Positions 1 through 9,610 of a DNA stretch of 64,000 bases are shown here, in pieces. Both the position numbers and the translations under genes were made by a program. The first letter of the stretch is position 1, and each line of letters begins with the position of its first letter. A model generated the notes under the pieces. It made no database searches, had not been told where the DNA came from, and saw only the letters and a list, made by a program, of their open reading frames with translations. This DNA comes from Acidobacteriota bacterium (GTDB lineage: Bacteria > Acidobacteriota > Terriglobia > Terriglobales > Acidobacteriaceae), in assembly GCA_003225005.1 (NCBI GenBank), contig QIAN01000205.1, positions 19,380 to 83,379 on the forward strand, written 5' to 3'.

Positions 1-879
1 ACCGTCTACCCGGACGGCGTCGCAGTTCGCAAGCAGGTGCTTTGGACGTCTAACTTCGCGCGCTGGCACGAGTTTCAGGAAACCATCATCATCAACGGAC
101 CGGGCACCAGGCCGGAGGACAACATCGAACCCGCTGCCCTGACCCTGGGTAATATGAAGGGTGAAACCAAAACGTATTCATGGTCTCCAGCGCCTCCCAA
201 GAAATTCGATGGTCCAGAAAATCCGAATATTCAGGTGGTGAATCTCAAGTCTCAGTGGAAACCGTTCCAGATCGTCTCCCCGGTGAAGTCACGAGCCACC
301 ATCTATTCTGGAGAACTCACCTACTCCATGTTTGAGTGGTGGAACCACTGGCCGGTGGCACAGGTGAAATCAAGCGGCATTTCGGCGGTCGCGCCGGACC
401 GTCCGTCGCATTCGTCGCTCTCGCATATCCTGTGGGAACCTTACGCCCAGACCGACAACACGATGACCAAAATCATGCTGGATGGGCTTACTACAAAGTC
501 CGCGGCTGACCTGGTTCCACTGGCAAAATCCTGGCTGTCAGCGCCTGCGATCGAAGTTTCCGGACAAGGATTTCAGAGTGAAGGATACGATCAAACGCAA
601 CGCGCTTATGTGTTGAACCGGCAGGCCGCTTCTACTACCGGCGGATTCCGCGCGGTGCTTAAAGCCAGCCCCGATTCGCCGCTGGTCAATCCGGCAATTG
701 TGATCAAGAACTGGGGCGACGCCGATCCCAAGCTAGTGGTCGATGGGAAAGCAATTCCTCGGGGGCCAAAGTTCAGGTACGGTCACATCGGCAAGTTGGA
801 AGAAACCGATCTCGTGATTTGGGCGAACCTCGAATCGACAAAGCCAACCACATTCGAAATCTCGTCTCCGCGAAAATAG
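1..879 (+). CDS. C-terminal part of a LamG-family secreted protein, 5' end outside the window
   Basis: The reading frame is open from the first base, so the gene begins upstream of the window; the in-frame GTG at 37 is not a credible start. The visible 292 residues match the C-terminal half of the intact LamG protein at 32407-34506: both contain the block YPDG-AVR, a PGxR-EDN motif, a W-NHWPVAQ segment and a final NPA-VI-W / VGHI-LE region. The role is unknown. The protein is presumably extracytoplasmic and could be a carbohydrate-active domain, since it sits 52 bp upstream of a fucosidase in the same direction and related copies are scattered through the fucose locus. Homology to the other copies is clear; the function is inference. 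Confidence 0.8.
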   Translation, partial: TVYPDGVAVRKQVLWTSNFARWHEFQETIIINGPGTRPEDNIEPAALTLGNMKGETKTYSWSPAPPKKFDGPENPNIQVVNLKSQWKPFQIVSPVKSRATIYSGELTYSMFEWWNHWPVAQVKSSGISAVAPDRPSHSSLSHILWEPYAQTDNTMTKIMLDGLTTKSAADLVPLAKSWLSAPAIEVSGQGFQSEGYDQTQRAYVLNRQAASTTGGFRAVLKASPDSPLVNPAIVIKNWGDADPKLVVDGKAIPRGPKFRYGHIGKLEETDLVIWANLESTKPTTFEISSPRK

Positions 880-931
880 CCGCTTCAATAAGGGGCTTCG
901 ACGGACAGTAATCCGATACAAGAGAGGACCG

Positions 932-2593
932 ATGAACCAAAGACGCTGCCGGACAACGGCTATGCGACGAGTCGCAGCCGCCTTTGTTTATGTCTCCATA
1001 CTCTTGACGCCGCGATATCTTGCGCCGCAAGTTGCCACTTCCGCTACTCGGCCGACTGTCTCTGACGATCCCGCGGTGCTGGACCAACTATGGCAACGCG
1101 CTAGCGCCAAATACGACTCCAGACGCGACACACTGTTGAAAGCCGTCGAGCAGCAGGTCGCGAATGGTCCGTACAGGGCAGATTGGAAATCGTTACAGAA
1201 ATATCAGGTCCCCGACTGGTACAAAGATGCGAAGGTTGGAATTTTTGTGCATTGGGGTCTTTACTCTGTGCCGGCGTTCGGCAGCGAATGGTATCCGCGC
1301 GATATGTACCGCCAGGGCTCCAAAGAGTACACGCACCATCTGGCCGTTTATGGACCGCAGTCAAAGTTTGGCTACAAAGATTTCATCCCCATGTTCAAGG
1401 CCGAGCGCTTCGATCCCAAGCGATGGGCCCATTTATTCAGCGAGGCGGGCGCGAAGTATGTCGTGCCCGTGTTTGAGCATCACGATGGATTCACGATGTA
1501 CGACAGCGGTTTGTCGGACTGGACGGCGGTGAAGATGGGGCCGCATCGCGATCTGGCCGGCGATTTAGCGAAAGCGGTCCGTGAGGCAGGCTTGCATCTG
1601 GGCGCATCGTCGCACCGGGTAGAGCATAACTTTTTTCTCGATGAAGGCCGCAAGATCGATTCGGACGTGAACGATCCAGCCTACGCAGCTTTTTACGGCC
1701 CCGCCCACCTGCGAATGGAAGAAGAGCGGCATTCAATGTTGGAGGACTGGACCTACGTCAGTGACGCATATCTGAACGATTGGCTTGCCCGCAATGCCGA
1801 AATCGTCGAAAAATATAAGCCCGAACTGATGTGGTTTGACTGGTGGGTCGGGCAGCCGGACGTGCGAAAGCATCTCCTGGAGTTTGCCGCTTTTTACTAC
1901 AACCAGGCAGCGAGTCGAGGAGAGGTTGGCGTAATCAATTACAAGTACAGTGCCATGGAAAAGCAGTCCGCGGTTCTCGATATCGAAAGGGGCCAGTTGA
2001 ATGACATTCGAGATTCCTATTGGCAGACCGACACGTCCGTCAGCAACGATTCCTGGGGCTACATTGAAAATGATCACTTCAAGACGCCTGAGTTCCTGGT
2101 GCATCAGCTCATCGATATCGTCAGCAAGAACGGCAATCTGCTGGTGAATGTCGGCCCGCGCTCCGACGGAACAATTCCCGACGAGGTGCAGCGCGTCCTG
2201 TTAGACATCGGTTCGTGGCTAAAGGTAAATGGTGAAGCAATTTATGGCACCCGCCCGTGGAAGTTGTATGGGGAGGGTCCGACGAAAATCGTCGAAGGCG
2301 CGTTCCACGACACTGCTGCGTCTCCCTTCACGGAACACGACTTTCGTTTCACCCGCAAAGGTGACAGTGTGTATGCGATCGAGCTGGCATGGCCCACCAC
2401 CGGAGAAGCTGTAATTCGGGCCTTGGGCAGCACAGACCTTGCCGGCCAGAAGATCACTGCCGTTTCCCTGGTTGGATACGGATCGGCTGTGCACTATGAG
2501 CAGCGGACGGATGCCTTGCACATCCAGGTGCCGGACCAAGCACCCGGAAAATACGCCTACTGTTTCAAGATCATTCTGGCCAATAAATCCTGA
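932..2593 (+). CDS. alpha-L-fucosidase, GH29
   Basis: This is a 553-residue exported glycosidase that should release L-fucose from glycan ends by a retaining mechanism. A hydrophobic Sec-type leader occupies roughly residues 12-32. The GH29 catalytic barrel follows: WYKDAKVGIFVHWGLYSVPA near residue 90, a histidine pair in FEHHDGF, and the MWFDWW motif whose Asp303 fits the family nucleophile. The C-terminal part (NGNLLVNVGPRSDG, then VNGEAIYGTRPW) is also typical, ending in a small beta-sandwich. ATG follows a purine-rich GAGAGG. It lies 52 bp after the truncated LamG gene and may be cotranscribed with it. The preferred linkage cannot be read from sequence. Confidence 0.93.
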   Translation: MNQRRCRTTAMRRVAAAFVYVSILLTPRYLAPQVATSATRPTVSDDPAVLDQLWQRASAKYDSRRDTLLKAVEQQVANGPYRADWKSLQKYQVPDWYKDAKVGIFVHWGLYSVPAFGSEWYPRDMYRQGSKEYTHHLAVYGPQSKFGYKDFIPMFKAERFDPKRWAHLFSEAGAKYVVPVFEHHDGFTMYDSGLSDWTAVKMGPHRDLAGDLAKAVREAGLHLGASSHRVEHNFFLDEGRKIDSDVNDPAYAAFYGPAHLRMEEERHSMLEDWTYVSDAYLNDWLARNAEIVEKYKPELMWFDWWVGQPDVRKHLLEFAAFYYNQAASRGEVGVINYKYSAMEKQSAVLDIERGQLNDIRDSYWQTDTSVSNDSWGYIENDHFKTPEFLVHQLIDIVSKNGNLLVNVGPRSDGTIPDEVQRVLLDIGSWLKVNGEAIYGTRPWKLYGEGPTKIVEGAFHDTAASPFTEHDFRFTRKGDSVYAIELAWPTTGEAVIRALGSTDLAGQKITAVSLVGYGSAVHYEQRTDALHIQVPDQAPGKYAYCFKIILANKS

Positions 2594-2603
2594 GCTTTGA
2601 CTT

Positions 2604-2798
2604 ATGACCATTGAGTCGAGGGTGACACGGATCCTTTCTTACGTAACACGATTCGCTCGGTGGAATGCATCGGTATTGGTCTTCGTCTCGGTCTCGGGCC
2701 AAGCTCTACTGTTCGGGCAAAATTCTGGGGCCGCGCCATCAAAAGCGGCAGATGGCACTGCGGTGTTGGACCGCTCTAGGCGAGCCAGGTCTCGTTGA
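2604..2798 (+). pseudogene. orphan signal-peptide ORF, truncated secreted protein
   Basis: A short frame starts 10 bp after the fucosidase stop and encodes a leader-like stretch (hydrophobic core VLVFVSVSG, ending near LLFGQ) followed by only about 25 residues. Its body ends near 2778, exactly where recognisable DUF3500 sequence begins on the opposite strand. The leader is therefore probably the 5' stub of a secreted protein cut off by rearrangement. I do not recognise the original gene. Confidence 0.45.
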
Positions 2799-3430
2799 GA
2801 TCAGCCTTAAGCTCGGCCACACGGGCCGCAGCCGCGCTTTCGTGAATAATACCGGCCCACTCGGATATCAGATCGAGCAGCATCAAGCGTTGCCCATTGC
2901 TCATTTGGTGAAGCCTTCAAACCCTCGGGCTGGATCGTCTTGCCGTCCTGTCCGGGCCCGAGCACAAGATCGGCTAGCTTGTAGCTCAGAGATGCCTGTT
3001 TCTTTTGAGGTCTCGTCGAGAGCGTTGAGCAAAGCCAAAGTCTTGTCGCCCTCCTGACCGAGAGGCCGCACGGTTTTTCCGTTGCTGGTGTAGAGAGCAG
3101 GTTGAGCGCCGGTCAGGGTTGGCGTGAGAACACCACGTTCGCCTGCGATGGTGATGTTGAGCGCTAAATGGTGGCCGCCAAACTGCAACATCCAGGGATC
3201 CTTTTCAGAAGGCTTTCCCGGAATCGAAATGTAGTAAAGATCTTTGCCGAAGATCGGTTTGTTTCCCTCGATCTTGAGAACCTCGTCGCCTTCCATAATT
3301 TGCTCAACTTTCTCAAAACCCTTTCGACTGAGCGCGGACGAGACCAGAGCCAGAGCGGCAGAACGCTGAGCGGTATTCAGTTCTTTGAGGCTGAGGCCGG
3401 CCCGGGGAACGAACGTCCCAGAGGAATTGG
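2778..3430 (-). pseudogene. DUF3500 protein relic, frameshifted
   Basis: On the minus strand, three pieces of a DUF3500-type protein can be read in different frames. The first (about 3430-3300) reads GLSLKELNTAQRSAALALV and then a KGFEKVEQIM piece. The middle piece (3296 to about 3000) contains FGGHHLALNITIAGERGVLTP and a PLGQEGDKTLALLNALDE segment. The last (about 2900-2778) reads LLDLISEWAGIIHESAAAAR and then AELKADLNETWLA. At least two frameshifts break the gene and its N-terminus is missing. DUF3500 proteins are usually secreted and have no assigned role. Confidence 0.8.
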
Positions 3431-3605
3431 CTGTCGGCCAATCCCCCAGTATGTGCTGATGTGGCTCTTCCGCGGAGCAACGTGATCGATGGGATCAAAA
3501 AAGAACCGGTTCGAACTATCGTGCCTTTCTTCGACGCGTAACAATAAGCCTCTGCAGCGGCAGCGAGTCGTAACGAGACCAGAGGCCAGGACGTTCCCAC
3601 CGGTG

Positions 3606-5174
3606 TCATAGTGCGGCAGGAGATTTGATGCCTCTTGCAGCACCCGGAATTCTGAATGTCCAGGCATGCAGGCAAGGCAGCTTGTCGATGCTGAGTTGGG
3701 GCACCGTGATATGCAAGTCCGCGCCCTGGATGCGCCATTGGATCGAGTCGCTGCATCCTAGCATTGTGATGACGGCCCCGCTTTCAGGGAGGGTGTCCTT
3801 TAGAACAAGCTCCTTGCCCGGCCAGTCAAGACAAATGGCATAGAGGGTCGCTTCCATGGCTGTATATCGTACGCCGGTGCCGTTGTAATCGAGCTTGACC
3901 TGGTAGCCTTCCTCTTTGTTTTTCCTCTCTTCTTGCTCCGGGGGGCTGCTCTCCAGTCTCCGCGTGCGATAAATGGCCTCGCCATTCACTTCGAGCCACC
4001 TTCCAATGTCCACAAGCCGCTGCTGCATGATTACTGGAATTCGGCCGTCCCCGGTGGGTCCGACGTCCAGGGCTAGATTGCCCCCCTTGCTCACCACTTC
4101 GACAAGAAGGTGAACTAGCTCTTTCGAGCTCTTGTAGTCATCCACATCTTCCACGCGGTTGTAACCGAATGATTTGCCTATACCGCGACCCTCCTCCCAT
4201 GGTTTGTTAGCCTTCAGGCCTGCCCAGAAATGCCCATACTCTCCTACTGCGTAGTCGCCCACGTTCCTTTCTGTCCAGAGGTCACCCCACCGGTCATTCA
4301 CCACGACTTTGTCGCGGATTGGCGATTCGTAGTATACCCAGGCAAGCAACTCCTTCACTTTCAGTTGATCGCTGGGAACCCAGTTACCATCGCCCCAAAG
4401 GATGTCCGGCTTGTACTGCGTTACGAGCTCCTTCACCTGGGGAGTCATATACTTCTCACTGTAGGCCAGGCCATCCACGCAATGCTTGAGGTCCGCACTG
4501 TTGTCCATCTCCAGCGGGTTAAACCACTCACAGAGGGAGAAGTAGGCGCCAAATCGCATTCCCTTCTGCCGGACGGCTTTCTGTATATCGCCGACCACGT
4601 CGCGTTTAGGGCCTGTGGCACCGGCATTCCAGTCCTTTGGCCAGCTATAGGTCGTCGGCCACATGCAGAAACCATCGTGAAATTTGGTCGAAAACACGAC
4701 GTACTTGGCTCCCGCCCTGGCAAACAGGTCTGCCCACTGGTCAGGGTTGAAGAGCTCAGCTTTGAGCAACTTACCGAAGTCCCAGTACGTCACCTGGTCT
4801 CCGAACATTTCCCTGACGAACGGATCGTTCACCCATCCGTTCTTCGGATTCCCAATCCATTCGGCGTAGCCTTTCTTGGGGTTATATGCGGGAACGGAAT
4901 AAGGACCCCATTGAACAAAAATGCCGAATTTCGCGTCGGGGAACCATGCGGGAGTCGGCCGTTTCGCGAGGGACTCCCACGTTGCTTCATAGTTCTTGCC
5001 CGCGGCCTGGCTAGTGCCGCCGACAGGAGCGTCCCCCGCGGTAGACAAAGCCCTAGCCTTAGTTCGTTGTTCTTGGCGGTTCTCGGCCAATCCCGGTAAG
5101 GGGGAAGTGAGTGCTTGCGATGCCAGGGCAGTTGCAATTGCACCCTTGAAAAATCCACGCCTTGTTTGAGTCAT
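3606..5174 (-). CDS. alpha-L-fucosidase, GH29, with twin-arginine leader
   Basis: This 522-residue GH29 enzyme starts at the ATG giving MTQTRRGFFKG, a twin-arginine leader, preceded by a GGAAG ribosome site; an upstream in-frame start would bury the leader. It is predicted to be exported folded and to cleave terminal alpha-L-fucose. Visible family features are WFPDAKFGIFVQWGPYSVPA (the usual FVHWG reads FVQWG here), STKFHDGF, and ILWGDGNW with Asp262 as the expected nucleophile. GGNLALDVGPTGDGRIP and VNGEAIYRTR follow. It lies 77 bp downstream of the TonB receptor on the same strand, so the two probably form a receptor-enzyme operon controlled by the sites at 8698-8723. The Gln replacing the common His in the first motif may alter specificity. 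Confidence 0.92.
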   Translation of the reverse strand: MTQTRRGFFKGAIATALASQALTSPLPGLAENRQEQRTKARALSTAGDAPVGGTSQAAGKNYEATWESLAKRPTPAWFPDAKFGIFVQWGPYSVPAYNPKKGYAEWIGNPKNGWVNDPFVREMFGDQVTYWDFGKLLKAELFNPDQWADLFARAGAKYVVFSTKFHDGFCMWPTTYSWPKDWNAGATGPKRDVVGDIQKAVRQKGMRFGAYFSLCEWFNPLEMDNSADLKHCVDGLAYSEKYMTPQVKELVTQYKPDILWGDGNWVPSDQLKVKELLAWVYYESPIRDKVVVNDRWGDLWTERNVGDYAVGEYGHFWAGLKANKPWEEGRGIGKSFGYNRVEDVDDYKSSKELVHLLVEVVSKGGNLALDVGPTGDGRIPVIMQQRLVDIGRWLEVNGEAIYRTRRLESSPPEQEERKNKEEGYQVKLDYNGTGVRYTAMEATLYAICLDWPGKELVLKDTLPESGAVITMLGCSDSIQWRIQGADLHITVPQLSIDKLPCLHAWTFRIPGAARGIKSPAAL

Positions 5175-5251
5175 ACATCTTCCAGGGTTTCGACATGTTT
5201 CTGGAGATCCAGCGGTTGCTGCGAAGAGCAACCGCTCGATCTCATGAGGGA

Positions 5252-8200
5252 TCAGAAATTAAGCCGAAGACTCAGTTGCAACTGTCGCGGAGTGGTCGCG
5301 AGGGTAGTGATCTGACCGAAGGTTGGATTGCTCATATCCACGTCTGGAACACCGTAATTCATCATATTGAACACATTGAATGCCTCGGCCCTGAACTCAA
5401 GGTTCATTCCTTCCCGGATTCGTATCGACTTAGCCAGGGTGAAGTCGGTCTCAAAGACGGGTGCGCTCCGGAATACGTTTCGGCCCAAATCTCCGTACGC
5501 GAACTGAGGAATACCGAAGGCCGCAGAATTGACCCACTCGTGGACGGTACGATGCGCAGGAGTAGGGTCACCGATAAGATTAGGTCGCAAATACGAATCA
5601 AACCTTCCCACGTTGGCCAAGTCCCCGTCGATGTACGGATTCCACGGCGCCCCCGAATGAATCGCCTGGATAACATCGGTCCGGAAGTTGCCGAGCACCC
5701 AAGAAAGTGGCCCGCTGGGGAGCCACCGTTTTCCTCTCCCAACGGGCAATTCATAGCTGCCACTGACCACGAGATTCTGAGGTACGTTGTAGCTAGAAAC
5801 GCTGCGGTTGGACTTCATGTCGTACTCATTCTGAATGGACGACGTGCCGCTGGCACCATTTTCAGAGCCAAACCAGCCGCTGGCACCGTTATCAATCGAT
5901 TTCGACCAGGTATAGGCAAGGAGTAGCATCAGTCCCCGTCTGAAGCGCCGATTTAGTTCAACCTGCAGTGAGTTATAGTTGGCGCGGCCAGTGTTAAAGC
6001 TATAGGGAAACGGGGCTCCGACGTATGGGAACGGGCGCAAAGCATTCACCTGATCAGCTGACCCAGGTCCAGGCGTGGTAGCAGCGTTAGCCAGATAGCC
6101 GTAGTCCAATCTCCGAGTGACACTTCCGCTATAGGCCGCTGAGAGCGTGAGGTCTGGTGTGAACTGGCGCTGGAGTTGTACGTGGTACTGAATCGAGTAA
6201 GGGGGTTTCTTGTTGGGATCAAAAGGAAAGCCGCCGAAGGCTATCGAGTTCCAGGGGCCGGTGGGATCCGGCCCAAAATCGAGTCCCTGTGCCTGAGCAG
6301 CGTCAATCGTGGTTACCGGCTGTCCTATCTGGTTGAAGGTGGCGCCCCCGAAATTGTTATTCGGCCACAGCGCCTGGATATTGTTGTTCTCCTGAGTGAT
6401 CCCCGAGAACACGTCGTAAGTCAGTCCGGCCCCTGCCCGCAGCAACGTCTTGGGCGTAAACTCCCAGGCAAATCCCACGCGCGGCTCAAAATTCTTCCGG
6501 TGAGTCGCTTTAATGTTTGGACGTGGTGCAAGAATGATGTGATTGCCTCCAGGAAGGGCCGACAAGTCTCCACCCGGGATACACGGCGGAATTGCAGGCG
6601 TTCCACACGCCGCGGGCAGCGCTTTGCCACCTATCCAGTAATCTCCTGTGGCAAAATTGAAGTCGCCGGCCGTGACCTTGATGTAGTTCGGCGGGTCGAC
6701 AAATTCCCAGCGCAGCGAGTAGTTCACTGTCAGGTTCCGCTTCACTTTCCACTCGTCCTGACCATAAAAGCCCCAGGTGTTGTACGTCTGGTTGTAATAC
6801 TGGGTCGAACCGAACGTGTCACTCGGAACTCCGAGCAAGGCGGAAGCGAGGCCGATCCCTGATAGCACTCCACCAGTCTGTTCTGGATCGGCGGTCTGGT
6901 CGGTTCCGAAATCCGCTCCGGCGTAGGGATCGGACCCCCACCAGTGCTGGCGGAAGAACAGATATCCGAACTTCATTTGGTGATTCTTTATTAACCAGCT
7001 GAAATCCTGAGCAAACTGGTAATTCCGCTCCGAAGCGATACTGTTCGGGTCACCTTCAATTCCGGTCGGCCCGAGGCCATCAACGTTCAGATTGATCTGG
7101 CCTCCGTATCTGTTGATCTGAGTCCACCCCAGGTCGGACCACTGCGATGCGGACAACGGATGTTCCGGATTCCGGGTCCAAGGAGTACCTGTCGTTGCCA
7201 GGCGCGTCGTGAGAAAAATATTAGGGCTGAACGTCTGATCCCAGCCCAGAGCTAGTTGATTGGGCCAGTGATAGTCGAAGCCGCCGTTCTTGAGGGTGTC
7301 GGCCGTGAGGTCCCATTGACTAAAATGATTCACCCGGAAGAACAGGCGCGTCTTTGACGCGGCTTGATAATCAATTCTGCCCTCAAAAGCATTGGCATTG
7401 TTTACGTTCGGCCGGTTATTGATCACATTGTTGAAGCCATTGTCGAAGGATTCAATGGGTATATTCGGCTGGTCGTACAAGGTCTTCATCGTGTTCAACA
7501 TCATTTGATTGATGCGATCACTCGGAATAATATTCCCATGAAACGGGTCACGGATGAAGTTTCCGGGGTTCAACGGGTCCTCGCGGGTGGTGGCAGGATC
7601 GTAAATTTGAACGGGCCAGGCGGAAAAATCTCCACCGAGCTCCGCCGTTGTGGGGACGTGATAGAGCGATTTTGCCGCTGCCGAATACCGCCAGGCATCA
7701 TAACTGAAGAAAAAGAAAAGTTTGTTCTTGCCATTGTAGAGTTTAGGGATGTACACGGGTCCACCCAGAGTAGCGCCGAATTGGTTCTGTCGAAATGTCG
7801 CAGGAGGAATGGGGACGATGTTTCCTGCACTGTCGGTGCTTATATCGGTAAAAGGATCCCGTGCGTCGAAAATCTGGTTGCGCAGGTACTCGAACGACGA
7901 TCCGTGAAGCGTGTTGGTCCCGGACTTCGTCGCGAGATTGACCGTGCCGCCCATGACCAAGCCATATTCACCTTTAGCATTGTGTGTATCAACACTGAAT
8001 TCTTGAATCGCATCGAGGCTGGGCAGAATACTGTAACCGGCGGTCTCGCCTTCGGTGTTGACAATGCCATCTATCAAATACAGATTGCTTCGACTCCATT
8101 GCCCATCAACGCTTGGCTTGATCCAGGCGGAGCCAGGGAGAGCGACCGTGCTGCCCCATTCTTGCGAGGTGTTCACTGGTGAGACGCCGGGAACCAGCAT

Positions 8201-8674
8201 TGTCATTTCAGTGAAGTTCCTGCCATTGATCGGCAAGTTCTCGACGGCCTCCCTTCCTATGACCGTGCCCAATTCAGATGTGGAGGCTTGGAGCAAGGGA
8301 GCTTCGCCCAATACTTGCACGGTTTCCGAAACTTGCCCCACAGAAAGAGTCATATTCAACGTGACAGTCCCATTGACAGCTACCCTGAAGGCAGCTACCG
8401 AGGACGCCCTGAAACCGGATTTTTCTGCCTTGAGACTGTAAAGACTCGGTGCCACATTCACGAAAGCGTAGACTCCGCTTGCGTTCGTTACGGCGGTAGT
8501 CACAATCCCGGTGGCCGGATTGGTAAGAGTCAGTGTGGCGCTCGGAATTGCGGCGCCTGTGGAGTCTGTGACAACGCCATTGACTCCGCCCGTCGGCGTC
8601 TGACCAAAGCCCAGAGAAGCGGAGATGAACAGAGCGAGGACGAGAGCCACCGAAGCTGTTGTTAGACGCCCCAT
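5252..8674 (-). CDS. TonB-dependent receptor, Oar-like, with carboxypeptidase-regulatory domain
   Basis: This 1140-residue outer-membrane receptor starts at MGRLTTASVALVLALF behind a strong GGGAGGGG site. A Sec leader is followed by a carboxypeptidase-regulatory/Cna-B-like domain (GVVTDSTGAAIPSATLTL, about residues 30-110), a plug with LPINGRNFTEM and SVDTHNAKGEYG (about 135-240), and a long beta-barrel ending in SLRLNF with the terminal Phe used for barrel insertion. Such receptors import oligosaccharides with TonB energy; fucose oligosaccharides are inferred from the downstream GH29 gene. A TTGACA promoter and two palindromic operators precede the gene. It is about 40% similar in layout to the receptor at 27128, judged by eye only. 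Confidence 0.92.
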   Translation of the reverse strand: MGRLTTASVALVLALFISASLGFGQTPTGGVNGVVTDSTGAAIPSATLTLTNPATGIVTTAVTNASGVYAFVNVAPSLYSLKAEKSGFRASSVAAFRVAVNGTVTLNMTLSVGQVSETVQVLGEAPLLQASTSELGTVIGREAVENLPINGRNFTEMTMLVPGVSPVNTSQEWGSTVALPGSAWIKPSVDGQWSRSNLYLIDGIVNTEGETAGYSILPSLDAIQEFSVDTHNAKGEYGLVMGGTVNLATKSGTNTLHGSSFEYLRNQIFDARDPFTDISTDSAGNIVPIPPATFRQNQFGATLGGPVYIPKLYNGKNKLFFFFSYDAWRYSAAAKSLYHVPTTAELGGDFSAWPVQIYDPATTREDPLNPGNFIRDPFHGNIIPSDRINQMMLNTMKTLYDQPNIPIESFDNGFNNVINNRPNVNNANAFEGRIDYQAASKTRLFFRVNHFSQWDLTADTLKNGGFDYHWPNQLALGWDQTFSPNIFLTTRLATTGTPWTRNPEHPLSASQWSDLGWTQINRYGGQINLNVDGLGPTGIEGDPNSIASERNYQFAQDFSWLIKNHQMKFGYLFFRQHWWGSDPYAGADFGTDQTADPEQTGGVLSGIGLASALLGVPSDTFGSTQYYNQTYNTWGFYGQDEWKVKRNLTVNYSLRWEFVDPPNYIKVTAGDFNFATGDYWIGGKALPAACGTPAIPPCIPGGDLSALPGGNHIILAPRPNIKATHRKNFEPRVGFAWEFTPKTLLRAGAGLTYDVFSGITQENNNIQALWPNNNFGGATFNQIGQPVTTIDAAQAQGLDFGPDPTGPWNSIAFGGFPFDPNKKPPYSIQYHVQLQRQFTPDLTLSAAYSGSVTRRLDYGYLANAATTPGPGSADQVNALRPFPYVGAPFPYSFNTGRANYNSLQVELNRRFRRGLMLLLAYTWSKSIDNGASGWFGSENGASGTSSIQNEYDMKSNRSVSSYNVPQNLVVSGSYELPVGRGKRWLPSGPLSWVLGNFRTDVIQAIHSGAPWNPYIDGDLANVGRFDSYLRPNLIGDPTPAHRTVHEWVNSAAFGIPQFAYGDLGRNVFRSAPVFETDFTLAKSIRIREGMNLEFRAEAFNVFNMMNYGVPDVDMSNPTFGQITTLATTPRQLQLSLRLNF

Positions 8675-8696
8675 AAGAACCCCTCCCAGAACGATC

Positions 8697-8724
8697 ATTG
8701 GTTGGACTAAGTGGTTGGACCAAT
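8697..8724. promoter_or_regulatory. two tandem FadR/GntR-type operators
   Basis: Two 13-bp near-palindromes lie side by side: TTGGT-TGG-ACTAA at 8698-8710 and GTGGT-TGG-ACCAA at 8711-8723. The second contains the perfect inverted repeat TGGT-TGG-ACCA. They sit between the likely transcription start and the start codon of the receptor read leftward. The TGGT-N3-ACCA form is the one known for FadR-subfamily GntR repressors; the gene at 22212 is the obvious candidate. Confidence 0.65.
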
Positions 8725-8736
8725 CCAACTGGGACT

Positions 8737-8765
8737 TCTTACCTCACAGTTTCCATGATTGTCAA
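8737..8765 (-). promoter_or_regulatory. sigma70-type promoter for the TonB receptor
   Basis: On the minus strand TTGACA (8765-8760) is followed by 17 bp and GTAAGA (8742-8737). The spacing is ideal and the -10 is weak, as expected for a regulated promoter. The operators lie immediately downstream. The symporter promoter at 17897-17925 has the same layout. Confidence 0.5.
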
Positions 8766-8849
8766 GAGAATTTGCGTTGGACGTGGAATATCGTCCTTAA
8801 CCCAAGTTCGTCACTAAGGGGCCAAAAAAAAGGGTTAAGTGCTTTGAAA

Positions 8850-9275
8850 TCAGTTCAGGCTACAACAAAGTCTGCACCTACATTTTTGAATCTGGATCGG
8901 GTCCAGTCGTTCCGGCAGCTGCAGTTGGAGCTGGTGAAAAATCCTCTGCTGGTCCTCATCCAGCTTGCTGATGCGGCGCAACCAAATTTCTTTACCTTCT
9001 ACCGTGGGCAGTACGATATCCACGCTGTGCAACTCGGATAATCGCTTTAAGGCTTTGGCCGGCGAATACTCCGAGGCACTCCGCTTCAGAAGATGCTTCA
9101 GCGTCACCAGCAGGGCGTAGCCGAGAAAGGCCACCAGCACGTGGGCTTTCACTCGCTTTTCCAGTTGATGAAACAGCGGCCGGATCGCCAGCTCACTCTT
9201 GAGCGTGCGAAATGCGGCTTCCACTTCCGTCAGCTGTATGTATTTTTTCCAAAGGTCGTTACGCACGCCTGGTGT
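8850..9275 (-). mobile_element. IS1634/IS4-type transposase remnant, C-terminal piece
   Basis: The minus strand encodes a block typical of the C-terminal end of DDE transposases of the IS1634 group: LWKKYIQLTEVEAAFRTLKS, then IRPLFHQ, KRVKAHVLVAFLGYAL and VLPTVEG. Only about 140 residues remain. The terminal residues appear frameshifted and the N-terminal catalytic part is missing, so it is a dead relic. No terminal inverted repeats were recognised. Confidence 0.75.
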
Positions 9276-9373
9276 GGCGGCAGAAGCCGGAGCAACAACA
9301 ATGGCTGGAGGCGCGCGAAGGCGCGTATCTGTTACGCACAAATGCCCGCAAGGAGAATGATGGCGATGTCTAA
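9257..9373 (+). mobile_element. inverted transposase fragment from the same IS
   Basis: The plus strand reads RYARLVWRQKPEQQQWLEA followed by REGAYLLRTN. In IS1634-type transposases a YLLRTN segment normally precedes the LWKKYIQLTEVEAAF block directly, yet here that block is on the opposite strand. The neighbouring halves of the transposase therefore lie head to head, which indicates an internal inversion with a break near 9257-9275. Confidence 0.55.
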
Positions 9374-9550
9374 GGGTGAGGCCTGAGGCCACGGTTCAAG
9401 GCGGAGCCTGGCTTGATAAATAAATGGTCGAACCACGTCCAGTGGCTGTCTTGCTGGCTGCAGAGTGCACCCATGTCAAGCGTTTGTTGCAATAAATCAG
9501 CGTTGACAGGCATCAACACCACATCCTAGCATAGTGGTCCTCAAGGATAG

Positions 9551-9563
9551 TTGGTACACCCAA
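9551..9563. promoter_or_regulatory. possible FadR-type operator
   Basis: TTGGT-ACA-CCCAA is a near-palindrome with one mismatch, 48 bp upstream of the start of the degraded LamG copy. It lacks the central TGG shared by the other sites, so it is a weaker candidate. Confidence 0.3.
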
Positions 9564-9610
9564 TTGTGATCAGCATGGAATACTCTCAACGGGCAAGGAT
9601 ATTACGCATA

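Noticed and set aside
4230..5099. 289-codon plus-strand frame across the fucosidase at 3606-5174
   Set aside because: It mirrors the opposite-strand GH29 gene and shows no independent domain or start signal.
6176..8182. Long plus-strand frames (6176-6862, 7364-8182) in the first TonB receptor
   Set aside because: They are shadows of the receptor reading frame on the other strand.
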